From: an uncultured Thermoguttaceae bacterium
Lineage (GTDB): Bacteria; Planctomycetota; Planctomycetia; Pirellulales; Thermoguttaceae
Length of the DNA stretch: 64,000 bases
NCBI GenBank assembly: GCA_938042245.1
Contig: CALIRO010000049.1
Location: 1 to 64,000 of the forward strand
Direction of reading: 5' to 3'
Position numbers and translations under genes: made by a program. Of the stretch, positions 53,691-62,578 are shown one piece after another (position 1 is the first letter of the stretch; each line of letters begins with the position of its first letter). Below the pieces are notes generated by a model. It had not been told where the DNA came from, did no database searches, and saw only the letters and a program-made list of their open reading frames with translations.

Positions 53691-56600
53691 ATGGACCGAC
53701 TAGTAGATCTCCGAAATGCCCATTTTAAGTGGATCGTGATAACTATTTTGTGGGTAATATGGGCCTTTGTCCCCACCCCCATATACCCAGAACAGGTATC
53801 GCAAAACCCCTCATATGGAGGTAAAACAGAAAGCCCAAAAGGCTCAGAAGCCCACCAAGCAAGCCTCCCGGCTCTTACGGCCGAGCAGATCGAGGCGGAT
53901 TGGCGTCGTCAGGATGCGCTTCGGATGGTCAAAGCCGATCCAAAGGGGCCTTCGCACCTATCCCCCGGTTGGGTGGTTCGGCCAGAGCAAGACGCCGCCG
54001 GCGCCGTCGATGGGCAAAAGACCGGCAAATGGGGCTTCCACACCAACTACCAAAAAGACCCCTGGTGGCAGGTCGATCTGGAGGAGGTGGTGCGGTTAGG
54101 CAAGATTTTGCTGTGGAACCGCTGCGATGCCTGTTCGGAGCGAAATAGTCGCATTTTGGTTTCGGTTAGCCAGGACGGGAAAAAATGGACAAAAATATAT
54201 CAACACAACGATACTGTCTTCTACGGCCAGACCGATGGCAAACCTCTGGCCGTGCCCGGCCAGGGCCTGCAGGCCCGATACCTCCGAGTGCATCTGGAAG
54301 GTGAAAATTATCTCCATCTGGATGAGGTAGAAGTGTTTGCCGAGGGTTCGGACAAAAATATTGCCCTGGGCAAGCCAGCCACCCAATCCAGCACCAGCCA
54401 ATGGTCCACTGTCCATGCGATGGGCGGTGCGAAGGGGGAGGCGGCGTATCCGATGGAGTTGGTGGTGGAACGGGGTCGGCTTTTGGCGGAGCGACTGGCC
54501 CAGATGGGCGCTTCGATTCAGAGGGATCGGCAGGAGTTGGAGCGGGCGGCGGCGGAGTGGGCCCGGCTTGGTCCAGATGCCCCGGACGAACTGCGCCGCA
54601 AGATTTATTTCCAGGCCCGATGGGCGGTTCGCCGGATGGCCTTAGCTAATCCGCTGTTAAACTTTGAGCAGATTCTGTTCGTCAAGCGTATCCCGCCGGC
54701 TTTTCCGCACATGTCGGATCAATACTACGGTTGGTGGTCCCGGGGCGGCGGGGGGATTTACCTTTTAGAGGGATTCCGGCAAGAGCCGGTCCGATCGGAT
54801 GCGTCTAACAGTTCCCCCACCGGGCCACAATCGGCACAGGCGGGGGGTAGCCACGTTTCGGCCGCCGGGCCTCGGATCCGCTGTATTACCGAAGGTTGGC
54901 CGGTGGGCAGTTTCATCCGCCCCGACCTTTCCTACGACGGAACCAAGGTGCTTTTTGCTTATGCGAAGTATTATCCCCATGTCCACGCCATCCCAGATAA
55001 GGTGAATAAGGATAATTTGCCGGAGGATGCGTTTTATCACCTGTACGAGATGCGTCTGGACGGCAGCGGGGTACGTCGGCTGACCAGAGGAAAATATGAT
55101 CATTTCGATGGGCGCTACCTACCGGACGGCCGGATTGTGTTTCTTTCCACCCGCAAAGGGCAGGCCGTCCAGACGCCGGCCAGTAAAGTCCAACCCTGTG
55201 AGGACACCTCGGCCCGGCCAGATAGTTATGTTCGCTGCGGGGGGGATAACGCCCGGCCGGTGCCGGTTTATACGTTGCACGTGATGGACCCTGACGGCGG
55301 CAACCTTCGGCCCATTTCGGCCTTTGAAAACTTCGAATGGTATCCGTCGGTCGCCTGGGACGGTCGGATTCTCTATGCCCGGTGGGATTACATCGACCGG
55401 CCCAACGGCGACTTCCTGAGCCTCTGGAGCACCAATCCGGACGGCACCAATCCGCAGTTGGTCTATGGCAATTTTACTCACCGACCGCAGTGTGTGTTTC
55501 AGGCCCGCTCGATCCCGGGTTCGACGAAGCTCATCTTTACGGCTTCGGCGCATCATTCGAATGTGGGCGGGTCGTTGGTGATTTTGGATCGCTCGCTGGG
55601 GACCGAAGGCGACGGGCCGATCCGCCGCATCACCCCCGAAGTGGTCTTTCCGGAGACGGAGGGCTGGCCCCGGCATTATTACACCGATCCGTGGCCGTTG
55701 AGTGAGGAGTTTTTCTTGGTGGCTTGGAGCGACCGGTGCTTGCCGCCGTGCGCGTATCCGTATGTTAGCGATGATCGCAATCCGGCAGCGCCGACGGGAA
55801 TCTATCTATTCGATGTATTCGGAAATTTGGAACTTTTGTACCGAGATCCGGCGATTGGCAGTTGGGATCCGATTCCGGTGGCGGCTCGGCCTAGGCCACC
55901 GGTGATCGCCGACCAGACAGTCCCCGCTCAACCAGCCCAACCAAAAACTCCTGAGATGGGTTATTTCCTCTTGCAAGATGTGTATCGGGGCCTGGAACCG
56001 CTGGAGCGGGGTTCGGTGCGGCGGCTGCGAGTAGTGGCTGTGGTCCCCAAGCTGCAACCCCATATGAATCAGCCCAACCTAGGTATTACCCGCCAAGACC
56101 CCGGCAAATTTGTATTGGGTACTGTCCCGGTTGAAGCCGACGGATCGGCCTATTTTCAGGTTCCTGCAGGGGTGCCGGTGTTTTTCCAGGCGTTGGACGC
56201 CCAAGGGTATGCGGTGCAGACGATGCGGACATTGACTTATGTTCAGCCTGGAACAACGCTCAGTTGCATCGGTTGCCATGAACATCGGGACATAGCCCCG
56301 CCGCCCGGTTCGTTGCCGATGGCAGCCCGGCGATCCCCCAGCCGACTGCGCCCCGGACCAGAAGGCTCTTGGCCGCTGCGGTACGATCGGCTAGTACAGC
56401 CGGTCCTGGACAAACATTGCGTCCGATGCCACCAACCGGGCAGCCCCGAACCAAAGGCTGCCCAGTTCGACCTGACTGCCGCCAAATCCTACGAAAATCT
56501 TTTAAACTACGCAGATCGCGATCTGCATAAACTGGCGTTTGAACAGGCCCGTTCGGTCGTCGGCCAGATGCCCGCCCGCCAAAGCAAATTGCTCCGCCGT

Positions 56601-56765
56601 ATCCTGAGTAACAATCCTCCCTTCCGCTCTGACCCGGACGCCCTGGAACGGCTCCAAACCTGGATGGATACCTACGCCCAGCGTCTGGGCCACTTCAGCG
56701 ACCAGCAGGAAGCCCAACTCATCCAACTCCGCCACCAATGGCAGCCCCTGCTGGAAGAAAGATAA
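53691..56765 (+). CDS. HzsA-like protein: F5/8C-like domain, propeller and two c-type hemes
   Basis: A 1024-residue exported protein with a signal segment (WIVITILWVIWAFVP). Residues about 90-237 form an F5/8C/discoidin-like domain (QKDPWWQVDLEEVVRLGKIL, ARYLRVHLEGENYLHLDEVE, FAEGSDKNIALGKPATQSS). Propeller-type blades follow at about 393-720 (RPDLSYDGTKVLFAYAK, MDPDGGNLRPISAF). The end has heme motifs CIGCH (859-863) and CVRCH (910-914), VQPVLDKHC and a WMD near the C-terminus. The layout parallels the LamG version at 2257, but with another glycan-binding module. It lacks hydrazine synthase partner genes. Start ATG 53691 with GGGAGG 5 bases upstream. Confidence 0.88.
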   Translation: MDRLVDLRNAHFKWIVITILWVIWAFVPTPIYPEQVSQNPSYGGKTESPKGSEAHQASLPALTAEQIEADWRRQDALRMVKADPKGPSHLSPGWVVRPEQDAAGAVDGQKTGKWGFHTNYQKDPWWQVDLEEVVRLGKILLWNRCDACSERNSRILVSVSQDGKKWTKIYQHNDTVFYGQTDGKPLAVPGQGLQARYLRVHLEGENYLHLDEVEVFAEGSDKNIALGKPATQSSTSQWSTVHAMGGAKGEAAYPMELVVERGRLLAERLAQMGASIQRDRQELERAAAEWARLGPDAPDELRRKIYFQARWAVRRMALANPLLNFEQILFVKRIPPAFPHMSDQYYGWWSRGGGGIYLLEGFRQEPVRSDASNSSPTGPQSAQAGGSHVSAAGPRIRCITEGWPVGSFIRPDLSYDGTKVLFAYAKYYPHVHAIPDKVNKDNLPEDAFYHLYEMRLDGSGVRRLTRGKYDHFDGRYLPDGRIVFLSTRKGQAVQTPASKVQPCEDTSARPDSYVRCGGDNARPVPVYTLHVMDPDGGNLRPISAFENFEWYPSVAWDGRILYARWDYIDRPNGDFLSLWSTNPDGTNPQLVYGNFTHRPQCVFQARSIPGSTKLIFTASAHHSNVGGSLVILDRSLGTEGDGPIRRITPEVVFPETEGWPRHYYTDPWPLSEEFFLVAWSDRCLPPCAYPYVSDDRNPAAPTGIYLFDVFGNLELLYRDPAIGSWDPIPVAARPRPPVIADQTVPAQPAQPKTPEMGYFLLQDVYRGLEPLERGSVRRLRVVAVVPKLQPHMNQPNLGITRQDPGKFVLGTVPVEADGSAYFQVPAGVPVFFQALDAQGYAVQTMRTLTYVQPGTTLSCIGCHEHRDIAPPPGSLPMAARRSPSRLRPGPEGSWPLRYDRLVQPVLDKHCVRCHQPGSPEPKAAQFDLTAAKSYENLLNYADRDLHKLAFEQARSVVGQMPARQSKLLRRILSNNPPFRSDPDALERLQTWMDTYAQRLGHFSDQQEAQLIQLRHQWQPLLEER

Positions 56766-56964
56766 ACAAATAAACGAAACCTCCCAGAACTCCGCCAGCT
56801 ATAACGCTTCCTGTTCGGAGCCTCCCAGAAAAGCTCTGTCGGTGAGAACGTGTTTGGAAAGGGGGCTTTTCCGTCAGGTAAACAGGCAGGGGCGATGGCC
56901 GAAGGAACCCACCCAGGACCTCACTCCGCACCTACCCCGCTTACCCAGGAGGCCCTCCCCGCCT

Positions 56965-57140
56965 GGGAAAAGGCAATGACTCCCCCTCTTCTCCGGGGAT
57001 CGCTTTCAACCAAGTCTCTTCTCCACACCGTCGGAGAGGGTCAGGGGGCACTGGACTACCGCTTATGCGGCGGTGAGACAAAGGGAGGCCATAACGGGAA
57101 CCCGAGTCCTGGCTTTCGCAGGAATCACAATAGCCGAGCG
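56965..57140. repeat. Degraded palindromic repeats in a 479-base gap
   Basis: GACTCCCCCTCTTCTCCGGG ... CCGTCGGAGAGGGTCAGGGG at about 56980-57050 is a worn type B unit, and GGCTTTCGCAGGAATCACAA at about 57113 is a worn type A end. No gene was recognised in 56766-57244. Confidence 0.5.
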
Positions 57141-57244
57141 GGACGTCCGGCGTCTCTACAGGTTCGGACTGCGACTGCTGGGCAAGGAGAATCCAAGCTC
57201 CCATTCTGCCTTTCTTTTGGGGGGTAAAGTGTTTTCCGGTTTCT

Positions 57245-58075
57245 TTACGGCTTGGCCGATGGGCCAGAGGTAGCAGGTGGCTTCAGCAGAGGTACCGAAC
57301 GGGACTCCAATGCCTTGGCCAGATCTTTATCGGCCTCCAAAAGCAATTGGCGGACCTGTCGGCGGTCCTCCTCGGAGACGTTGGTTAGCTTATCCAGCAC
57401 TTCCAACAATGCCCGGACCAGTACCGTCTGAACTTCCCCAGGCTTTGCAGGTGGGGCAGAGGCTTTGGCCTGTTCAGGGGCAGTTGCCGTTTTCGGCTCC
57501 TCAGCCGGTCGGCTGGCTGAGGAGAAGGATTTGAACTGAACAGGTGGTTTGGTGTTAGCAGGAGGGGTTGGGGAAGCCTCTCCGGGTTCGGAACCGGCGG
57601 GCGGGGCTGGTTTTTTGGTTCCAGATGGCGGCAGGCCAGAGGGTTCCTCAATCACCGGCACAACCGGTTTGCGGTTGAGTTGGAGGATTTTTTCTTTTCG
57701 GCTGCCCAGCAGACTGCGAAGCTCTTGGTCGGCCTGGTGCAAGCGGTTCCGAAGTGCATCCTTGGCATCTTGGCCTTCTCCGTGGAAGGCATCCAGGGCT
57801 TGCAGCAGAGCCTGAATGAGCGGATGGGTTGGTGCAGGAGGTTCTTTTTGGCCAGGAGGTTGTTGGTTGGCCTGAGCAGCAAGAGGTTGCTGGCCTTGAC
57901 CAGGGCCGGCGGGGACCAAAAGGGCTAAGAGTTGGGCGGCGGCTGGTCGGCCAGGGAGGTTCTGCCAAGCCAAGCCGGATTTGACGGTAATCCCCAGGCA
58001 GCAGATTCCTAGAAGGGCTGGAAGAAGCCAAAACGAGCGTTGCCATTTCGGCCGAAAGGTGGTTTGGGAGAGCAT
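57245..58075 (-). CDS. Exported Pro/Ala-rich protein with helical ends
   Basis: A 276-residue protein not recognised. A signal peptide or anchor (SFWLLPALLGICCLGITV) is followed by a helical segment (HPLIQALLQALDAFHGEGQD ... ADQELRSLLGSRKEKILQLN), a Pro/Ala/Glu-rich linker (about residues 140-215), and a second helical segment with a similar pattern (TVLVRALLEVLDKLTNVSEE, then DRRQVRQLLLEADKDLAKAL). The two helical blocks may be a duplicated unit. GAGGAG lies 8 bases before the ATG. It is divergent from the SUMF1-fold lipoprotein gene with a promoter-like region between. Function is unknown. Confidence 0.72.
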   Translation of the reverse strand: MLSQTTFRPKWQRSFWLLPALLGICCLGITVKSGLAWQNLPGRPAAAQLLALLVPAGPGQGQQPLAAQANQQPPGQKEPPAPTHPLIQALLQALDAFHGEGQDAKDALRNRLHQADQELRSLLGSRKEKILQLNRKPVVPVIEEPSGLPPSGTKKPAPPAGSEPGEASPTPPANTKPPVQFKSFSSASRPAEEPKTATAPEQAKASAPPAKPGEVQTVLVRALLEVLDKLTNVSEEDRRQVRQLLLEADKDLAKALESRSVPLLKPPATSGPSAKP

Positions 58076-58120
58076 GAGTTTTCTCCTCTGAGATTTTTAT
58101 GTAGATTCTATCTATTATGC

Positions 58121-58148
58121 AATTTATCCATCTTTTCTGTTTTGTCAA
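58121..58148 (-). promoter_or_regulatory. Possible promoter of the Pro/Ala-rich protein gene
   Basis: On the minus strand TTGACA (58148-58143), 16 bases, then TAAATT (58126-58121), about 45 bases before the ATG at 58075. The -35 is perfect, the -10 is partial. Confidence 0.4.
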
Positions 58149-58269
58149 CCCACGTTTCCAACACCTTATCCTCCAAAGATTTCCCAGGATGACCCTCTCC
58201 TAGCTGGCCAAGAACGGTAGCTGATCCAAGGAGCAGCCAAAACAAAGGGGCCGTTTTTTCAATTGACGT

Positions 58270-58296
58270 TTGACTTTTTTAACCATTCTGTATAAA
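58270..58296 (+). promoter_or_regulatory. Possible promoter of the SUMF1-fold lipoprotein gene
   Basis: TTGACT (58270-58275) and TATAAA (58291-58296) are separated by 15 bases; using TAAATT two bases on gives a 17-base spacer. This would leave a leader of about 270 bases before the ATG at 58572. The region 58300-58500 has small open frames but no gene I can support. Confidence 0.35.
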
Positions 58297-58571
58297 TTAT
58301 CCATATTATCTTACCAGAATGTTTGCCTCCTTACAACTACGGCAATCCTGCAATTTTTTCCTTCCAAAGCAATTCCCTTTGGGTCGGATTTTTGTAGCAA
58401 AGGATTCGAAGATTTCGCCTCCGACACCAAATATTCCCGCGCAAAATTCCCCGGGGGCGGGTTGATCCTCCTTTCGGGATGGTTTAAGGTTACTATACCG
58501 TTAGACTCTGTAGAATGAGTGGTTTAAGACCCAAGTATTTTTTCAGCTGTTTTTTAGTGAGGGTGATTTTC

Positions 58572-60305
58572 ATGAAGCAAGCCGCATCAATGGAAAGGAC
58601 ATCTGGACTAGGATGGTGGGCATTGTGGATGAGTTGTGGGTTGATGGTGTGGTTGGTCGGATGTGGGCCGCAGGAGAAAAAGCCGATCCAACCTCCTGCT
58701 AAACCTTCGGTCGGGCCGCCTACCGAAGCCACAAAACCTCAGCTGTCCGAACCTACACCGCCGGTGATCAAGATACCAGAAGTGCCTGGCCAGCAAGAAA
58801 AAGTGGCAGAAAAGACGCCCGAAAAACCGGCAGAACCCAAACCGCCTGAAGAAGCAGAAGCAAAGCCTTCGGAAAAACCTACCGAAGCAAAACCGGAAGA
58901 AAAAATGCCGGAAGAGAAACCTGCGGAAAAGCCTGCCGAACAAAAGCCTACTGAAAAGCCCGAGGAAGAAAAACCTTCTGAAAAACCCGTGGAAAAGACG
59001 GCGGAAAAAATGCCGGAAGAAAAACCCGTTGAACCCAAGCCAGTGGAAAAACCTATTGAGGAAAAGCCAGCGGAAAAACCGTCCGAAAAGAGGCCCGAAG
59101 AAAAACCGGCGGAAACAATGCCCGAAGAAAAACCCGCCGAAAAACCGGCTCAAGAAACACCGAGCGAACCCGGCGGCAAAGAGAAATCGGCCCAACCAAC
59201 CCCAGAAAAACCTCAGCCGAAACCTGCCGAAGGTGAGCAGGCGTTTCGGTTGCCTGATGGCCGGGACCCTACCGATGTGCCGGCCGTAGTCTGGCTGCCC
59301 AAACCGGTAGTCCGTATTCCGGAAGCCGAAGCCACCACCGAAGAGGAAATGAAACCCTACACGGAGATTATTCCTGGCACGGATGTGAAGTTCGATATGG
59401 TGCCGATCCGGGGCGGCGTGTTCAAAATGGGAAGCCCCGAAAGCGAGAAAAATCGCAAACCGGACGAAGGCCCTCAGGTGGAAGTTCGCATCGAGCCGTT
59501 CTGGATGGGCAAGTGCGAGGTGACCTGGGATGAATATGAACTGTGGGCGATGGGGCTGGATAAGCAGCGTCGAAAGATCAAAAAGATTGAGTCGAGCGAG
59601 CAAGATCGCATTGCCGACGCCATTACCATCCCCACCAAACCCTATACGGATATGACCTTCGGCATGGGCAAAGAGGGGTACCCGGCCGTTTGCATGACCC
59701 AACTAGCCGCCAAGATGTACTGCAAATGGTTGTCGGCCAAAACAGGTCGGTACTATCGTCTGCCCACCGAGGCGGAATGGGAATATGCTTGTCGGGCAGG
59801 CACCACCACCGCCTACAGCTTCGGCGATGACCCGGAAAAGCTTGATGAATACGCCTGGTATGCCGACAATAGCAACGACAAATATCAAAAAGTCGGCAAA
59901 AAGAAACCCAATCCCTGGGGCCTGTATGACATGCACGGCAATGTGGCCGAGTGGGTGCTGGATCGGTATGATCCGAAGTTTTACGAAACCCTGGTAGGCA
60001 AGAAGCCGGTCAATCCGTGGAATCCGCCGGATCCAAAGCAAGAATGGGGCCGGGTGGTCCGCGGCGGTTCGTGGAACGACGATGCGGATCGGCTGCGCAG
60101 TGCGGCTCGTACCGCCTCTCATAAAGACTGGAAAATGCAGGATCCGCAGATTCCGCAAAGCATTTGGTATTTGACCGATGCTCCGTTTGTCGGCTTTCGG
60201 GTGGTTCGTCCGTTGAAACTGCCCACCGCAGAAGAAGCCCAAAAATACGATCCCGAACCGGAAGTCGTCAAGGAATATCGAGAAGCCCAGGCCAACAAAA
60301 TGTAA
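58572..60305 (+). CDS. SUMF1-fold lipoprotein with Glu-Lys-Pro repeat stalk
   Basis: A 577-residue lipoprotein: lipobox LVGC with Cys31 acylated, then a low-complexity stalk at about 77-200 made of EKPx[10 protein letters not shown] units. The globular domain from about 269 is of the formylglycine-generating enzyme/SUMF1 family: [84 protein letters not shown] and VGFRVVRP. The Cys pair needed for sulfatase activation (in GGSxxC...C of true FGE) is absent, so it is probably a non-catalytic binding domain, as in many bacterial members. The stalk may span the periplasm or cell wall. Start ATG 58572 with GAGGGT upstream. Confidence 0.87.
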   Translation: MKQAASMERTSGLGWWALWMSCGLMVWLVGCGPQEKKPIQPPAKPSVGPPTEATKPQLSEPTPPVIKIPEVPGQQEKVAEKTPEKPAEPKPPEEAEAKPSEKPTEAKPEEKMPEEKPAEKPAEQKPTEKPEEEKPSEKPVEKTAEKMPEEKPVEPKPVEKPIEEKPAEKPSEKRPEEKPAETMPEEKPAEKPAQETPSEPGGKEKSAQPTPEKPQPKPAEGEQAFRLPDGRDPTDVPAVVWLPKPVVRIPEAEATTEEEMKPYTEIIPGTDVKFDMVPIRGGVFKMGSPESEKNRKPDEGPQVEVRIEPFWMGKCEVTWDEYELWAMGLDKQRRKIKKIESSEQDRIADAITIPTKPYTDMTFGMGKEGYPAVCMTQLAAKMYCKWLSAKTGRYYRLPTEAEWEYACRAGTTTAYSFGDDPEKLDEYAWYADNSNDKYQKVGKKKPNPWGLYDMHGNVAEWVLDRYDPKFYETLVGKKPVNPWNPPDPKQEWGRVVRGGSWNDDADRLRSAARTASHKDWKMQDPQIPQSIWYLTDAPFVGFRVVRPLKLPTAEEAQKYDPEPEVVKEYREAQANKM

Positions 60306-60454
60306 GCCGGGTCGGAGGGGAAGGCCCCGAAGGAAAGACGTGCAGACCGGGACTTGGTTGCCGGTTTGGCTGTCCCTTTGGCGCAGACACCGAAAACGTG
60401 TTTGGTTGAGGAACATCCTTGTATTTTTGTCCCCTTTGCTTAGAGGATCTTGCC

Positions 60455-61786
60455 ATGCGAAATCCAAAAGAGAGTTCCCGTCGTGAGTTTTTGAAGACCA
60501 GTGGGCAGGTGGCCGCCGGCGCCGGTTTGGCCGGTTCGCTCAGTATTGCCCGAAGCGCTCATGCAGCCGGCTCGGAACGAATCCGGGCGATTTTGATCGG
60601 CTGCGGCGGCCGAGGCAATGGGGCTATCAACGACTGCTTAAACGCGGACCCCGCCGTGGTCGTGGTGGCAGTGGCCGACGCCTTTGAAAATCGCGCCAAA
60701 GGTACTGCGGAACGGCTCCGCCGAGAATTCAAAGATCGGGTGGAGCTTCCTGACGATCACGTTTTTACCGGGCTAGAGTGCCACAAAGGCGCTTTGCAGG
60801 TCCCTTGTGATCTGGTGGTGATGGCCGCTCCGCCTGGGTTCCGGCCGATCCAATATGCTGCCGCCATCAAGGCCGGTAAACATGTGTTTATGGAAAAACC
60901 CTGCTGCGTGGATGCCCCCGGTTTTCGGATGCTGATGGAGGCTAATGAGCTGGCCGATCAAAAAGGCCTAAAAGTCGGCGTCGGTCTGCAGCGTCGGCAT
61001 GCCCTCAGCTACATGGAAACCATCAAACGCATCCACGACGGCGCCATTGGCCGGATCATGCTCCTGCGGGCCTATTGGAACGGCCACGGGATCTGGAACC
61101 GCAAACGAGAACCCGGCATGACCGAAATGCAATACCAGGTCCACAACTGGTATCATTTCTGTTGGCTGTCGGGCGACAACATCACGGAACAACATGTCCA
61201 TAATTTAGACGTGTGCAACTGGGTGATGGAAGCCGCCTGCGGCGGCGTCAAAAACGCTCATCCAGTCGAAGCCAACGGCATGGGCGCCTGCCTGAAACGG
61301 TATCGGGGTGAATGGAAAGGCACCGGGCAGATCTTCGACGAACACTTCGTTGAATTCACCTACGCCGACGGAACCAAGATGTACAGCCAATGCCGACAGA
61401 TCCCCAATACCTTCTCTAGTGTGTCCGAACACGTCCACGGCACCGATGGGGAATCGAATTGCACCGGTTGGATTCGGGGCAAAACGGAATGGCGGTTCAG
61501 CGGCAAAAATCCCAATCCTTATGTCGAAGAGCACCGGGCCTTGATCGCCGCCATCCGTTCGGGCGAAAAGTATAACGAAGGTTGGTACGGCGCCATTAGC
61601 AGCATGACAGCGGTCCTGGGACGGATGGCCACCTACTCAGGCCAGGTCGTCAAGTGGGATGATGCGGTCGCCAAAGGCACCACGGAGTTCCCGAAAGACC
61701 TCCGGTGGGACGCCCCGGCCCCGGTCCAAAAAGATGCGGAAGGCAACTACCCCATCCCCATGCCCGGCGAATACAAACCCTACTAA
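60455..61786 (+). CDS. Gfo/Idh/MocA family oxidoreductase, Tat-exported
   Basis: A 443-residue protein with a Tat signal (SSRREFLKTSGQVAAGAGLA). The NAD(P)-binding start is IRAILIGCGGRGNGAINDCL, then VVVVAVADAF. KHVFMEKPCCVD holds the EKP motif, and the C-terminal domain includes NWYHFCWLSGDNITEQHVHN and HGTDGESNCTGWI. It belongs to a planctomycete subgroup distinct from the 20577 protein (shorter linker, different EKP context). The substrate is unknown, presumably a sugar or sugar-like compound. Start ATG 60455 after GAGGAT; an intrinsic terminator follows 90 bases after the stop. Confidence 0.93.
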   Translation: MRNPKESSRREFLKTSGQVAAGAGLAGSLSIARSAHAAGSERIRAILIGCGGRGNGAINDCLNADPAVVVVAVADAFENRAKGTAERLRREFKDRVELPDDHVFTGLECHKGALQVPCDLVVMAAPPGFRPIQYAAAIKAGKHVFMEKPCCVDAPGFRMLMEANELADQKGLKVGVGLQRRHALSYMETIKRIHDGAIGRIMLLRAYWNGHGIWNRKREPGMTEMQYQVHNWYHFCWLSGDNITEQHVHNLDVCNWVMEAACGGVKNAHPVEANGMGACLKRYRGEWKGTGQIFDEHFVEFTYADGTKMYSQCRQIPNTFSSVSEHVHGTDGESNCTGWIRGKTEWRFSGKNPNPYVEEHRALIAAIRSGEKYNEGWYGAISSMTAVLGRMATYSGQVVKWDDAVAKGTTEFPKDLRWDAPAPVQKDAEGNYPIPMPGEYKPY

Positions 61787-61875
61787 GTCAGACCCTACTA
61801 ACCCGCCGATTGGGCTTCTTTCCCCAGAGAAATAGTTAGGAAAGGCTCCCCTCGACGGGAAAGCTTACCGTTTCA

Positions 61876-61915
61876 CCCCCAGGTAGGTTGGCCGCCTGCC
61901 TGGGGGTTTTCTTCT
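61876..61915 (+). terminator. Intrinsic terminator after Gfo/Idh/MocA gene
   Basis: CCCCCAGGTAGG-TTGGCCG-CCTGCCTGGGGG makes a 12-bp stem with one wobble, directly followed by TTTTCTTCT. It is the strongest terminator in the window and ends the 60455 transcription unit. Confidence 0.8.
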
Positions 61916-62043
61916 AAAGCCTTTGGGTGCGAAAATCTAAAGAGAATTCTCCTCTGAGGAATACGAAATCCCCAACCTCTATCCGATATAACGATATTGT
62001 TTTTCCTCCTCCTATACTATGATCCTGGCGGGAGATATGCACC

Positions 62044-62508
62044 ATGCCGCTGCCGATTGAGGTACCGATGGACAAAATCGAGGCGTTTTGCCAGAAGTGG
62101 AAAGTGCAGCGGATGTGGCTATTTGGCTCGGTGCTTCGGGAGGACTTTGGACCCGAAAGCGACGGGGATGTGCTGGTGGAGTTTGCACCGGAAGCCAGGT
62201 GGAACTTGTTGGATTTGGTGGAAGCGGAAGAAGAAATCAGCCAGGCCTCCGGTGGATTTGGTGGAGCGGCACTGCGTGATGCAAAGCAGCAATTGGATTC
62301 GACGTCGGCCACATCTTGGAAAATGCAAAGGAGCTGTACGTGGCGCGATGAGGCAACCCTGCTGGATATTATGCAGGCGGGCCGCCGGAACCGGCTTCTC
62401 CATGGCTACGATAAGATTCGGTGGGAATTGGTCTGGCGAACGGCTACGGAAGCCGTCCCCCAACTACTAGTTCAGATCGAAGCTCTTCTTCCGCCGGAGC
62501 AGAGGTGA
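62044..62508 (+). pseudogene. Decayed MNT-HEPN toxin-antitoxin pair, fused in one frame
   Basis: The first ~65 residues are an MNT nucleotidyltransferase antitoxin with an intact active-site text (WLFGSVLREDFGPESDGD, then VLVEFAPEARWNLLDLVEAE). Beyond that, the family continuation VDLVERHCVMQSSNWIRRR appears in a second frame and HILENAKELYVAR in a third, so at least two indels hit the gene. The original frame then runs on into a HEPN (HepT) toxin start, RDEATLLDIMQAGRR, and jumps straight to RNRLLHGY and VWRTATEAVPQLLVQIEALL, with about 60 residues deleted between. The RNase motif Rx4H remains, but the helical core is missing. The 154-residue fusion may be translated but is unlikely to work. 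Confidence 0.8.
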
Positions 62509-62578
62509 GTGTATTCGGTCAGCCAGGGCAGGCGCCTGGCGAAATCCTCTCCTATATACCTCCAGAAGGATACTTTGT

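Noticed and set aside
58608..59702. 364-codon minus-strand open frame rich in Phe and Arg
   Set aside because: It is the antisense of the GAA/AAA/CCG-rich EKP stalk and SUMF1 domain; it has low-complexity composition and no start signal.
58572..60305. Formylglycine-generating enzyme for the sulfatase at 17297
   Set aside because: The catalytic Cys pair is missing in the GGSW region and the protein is a stalked lipoprotein.
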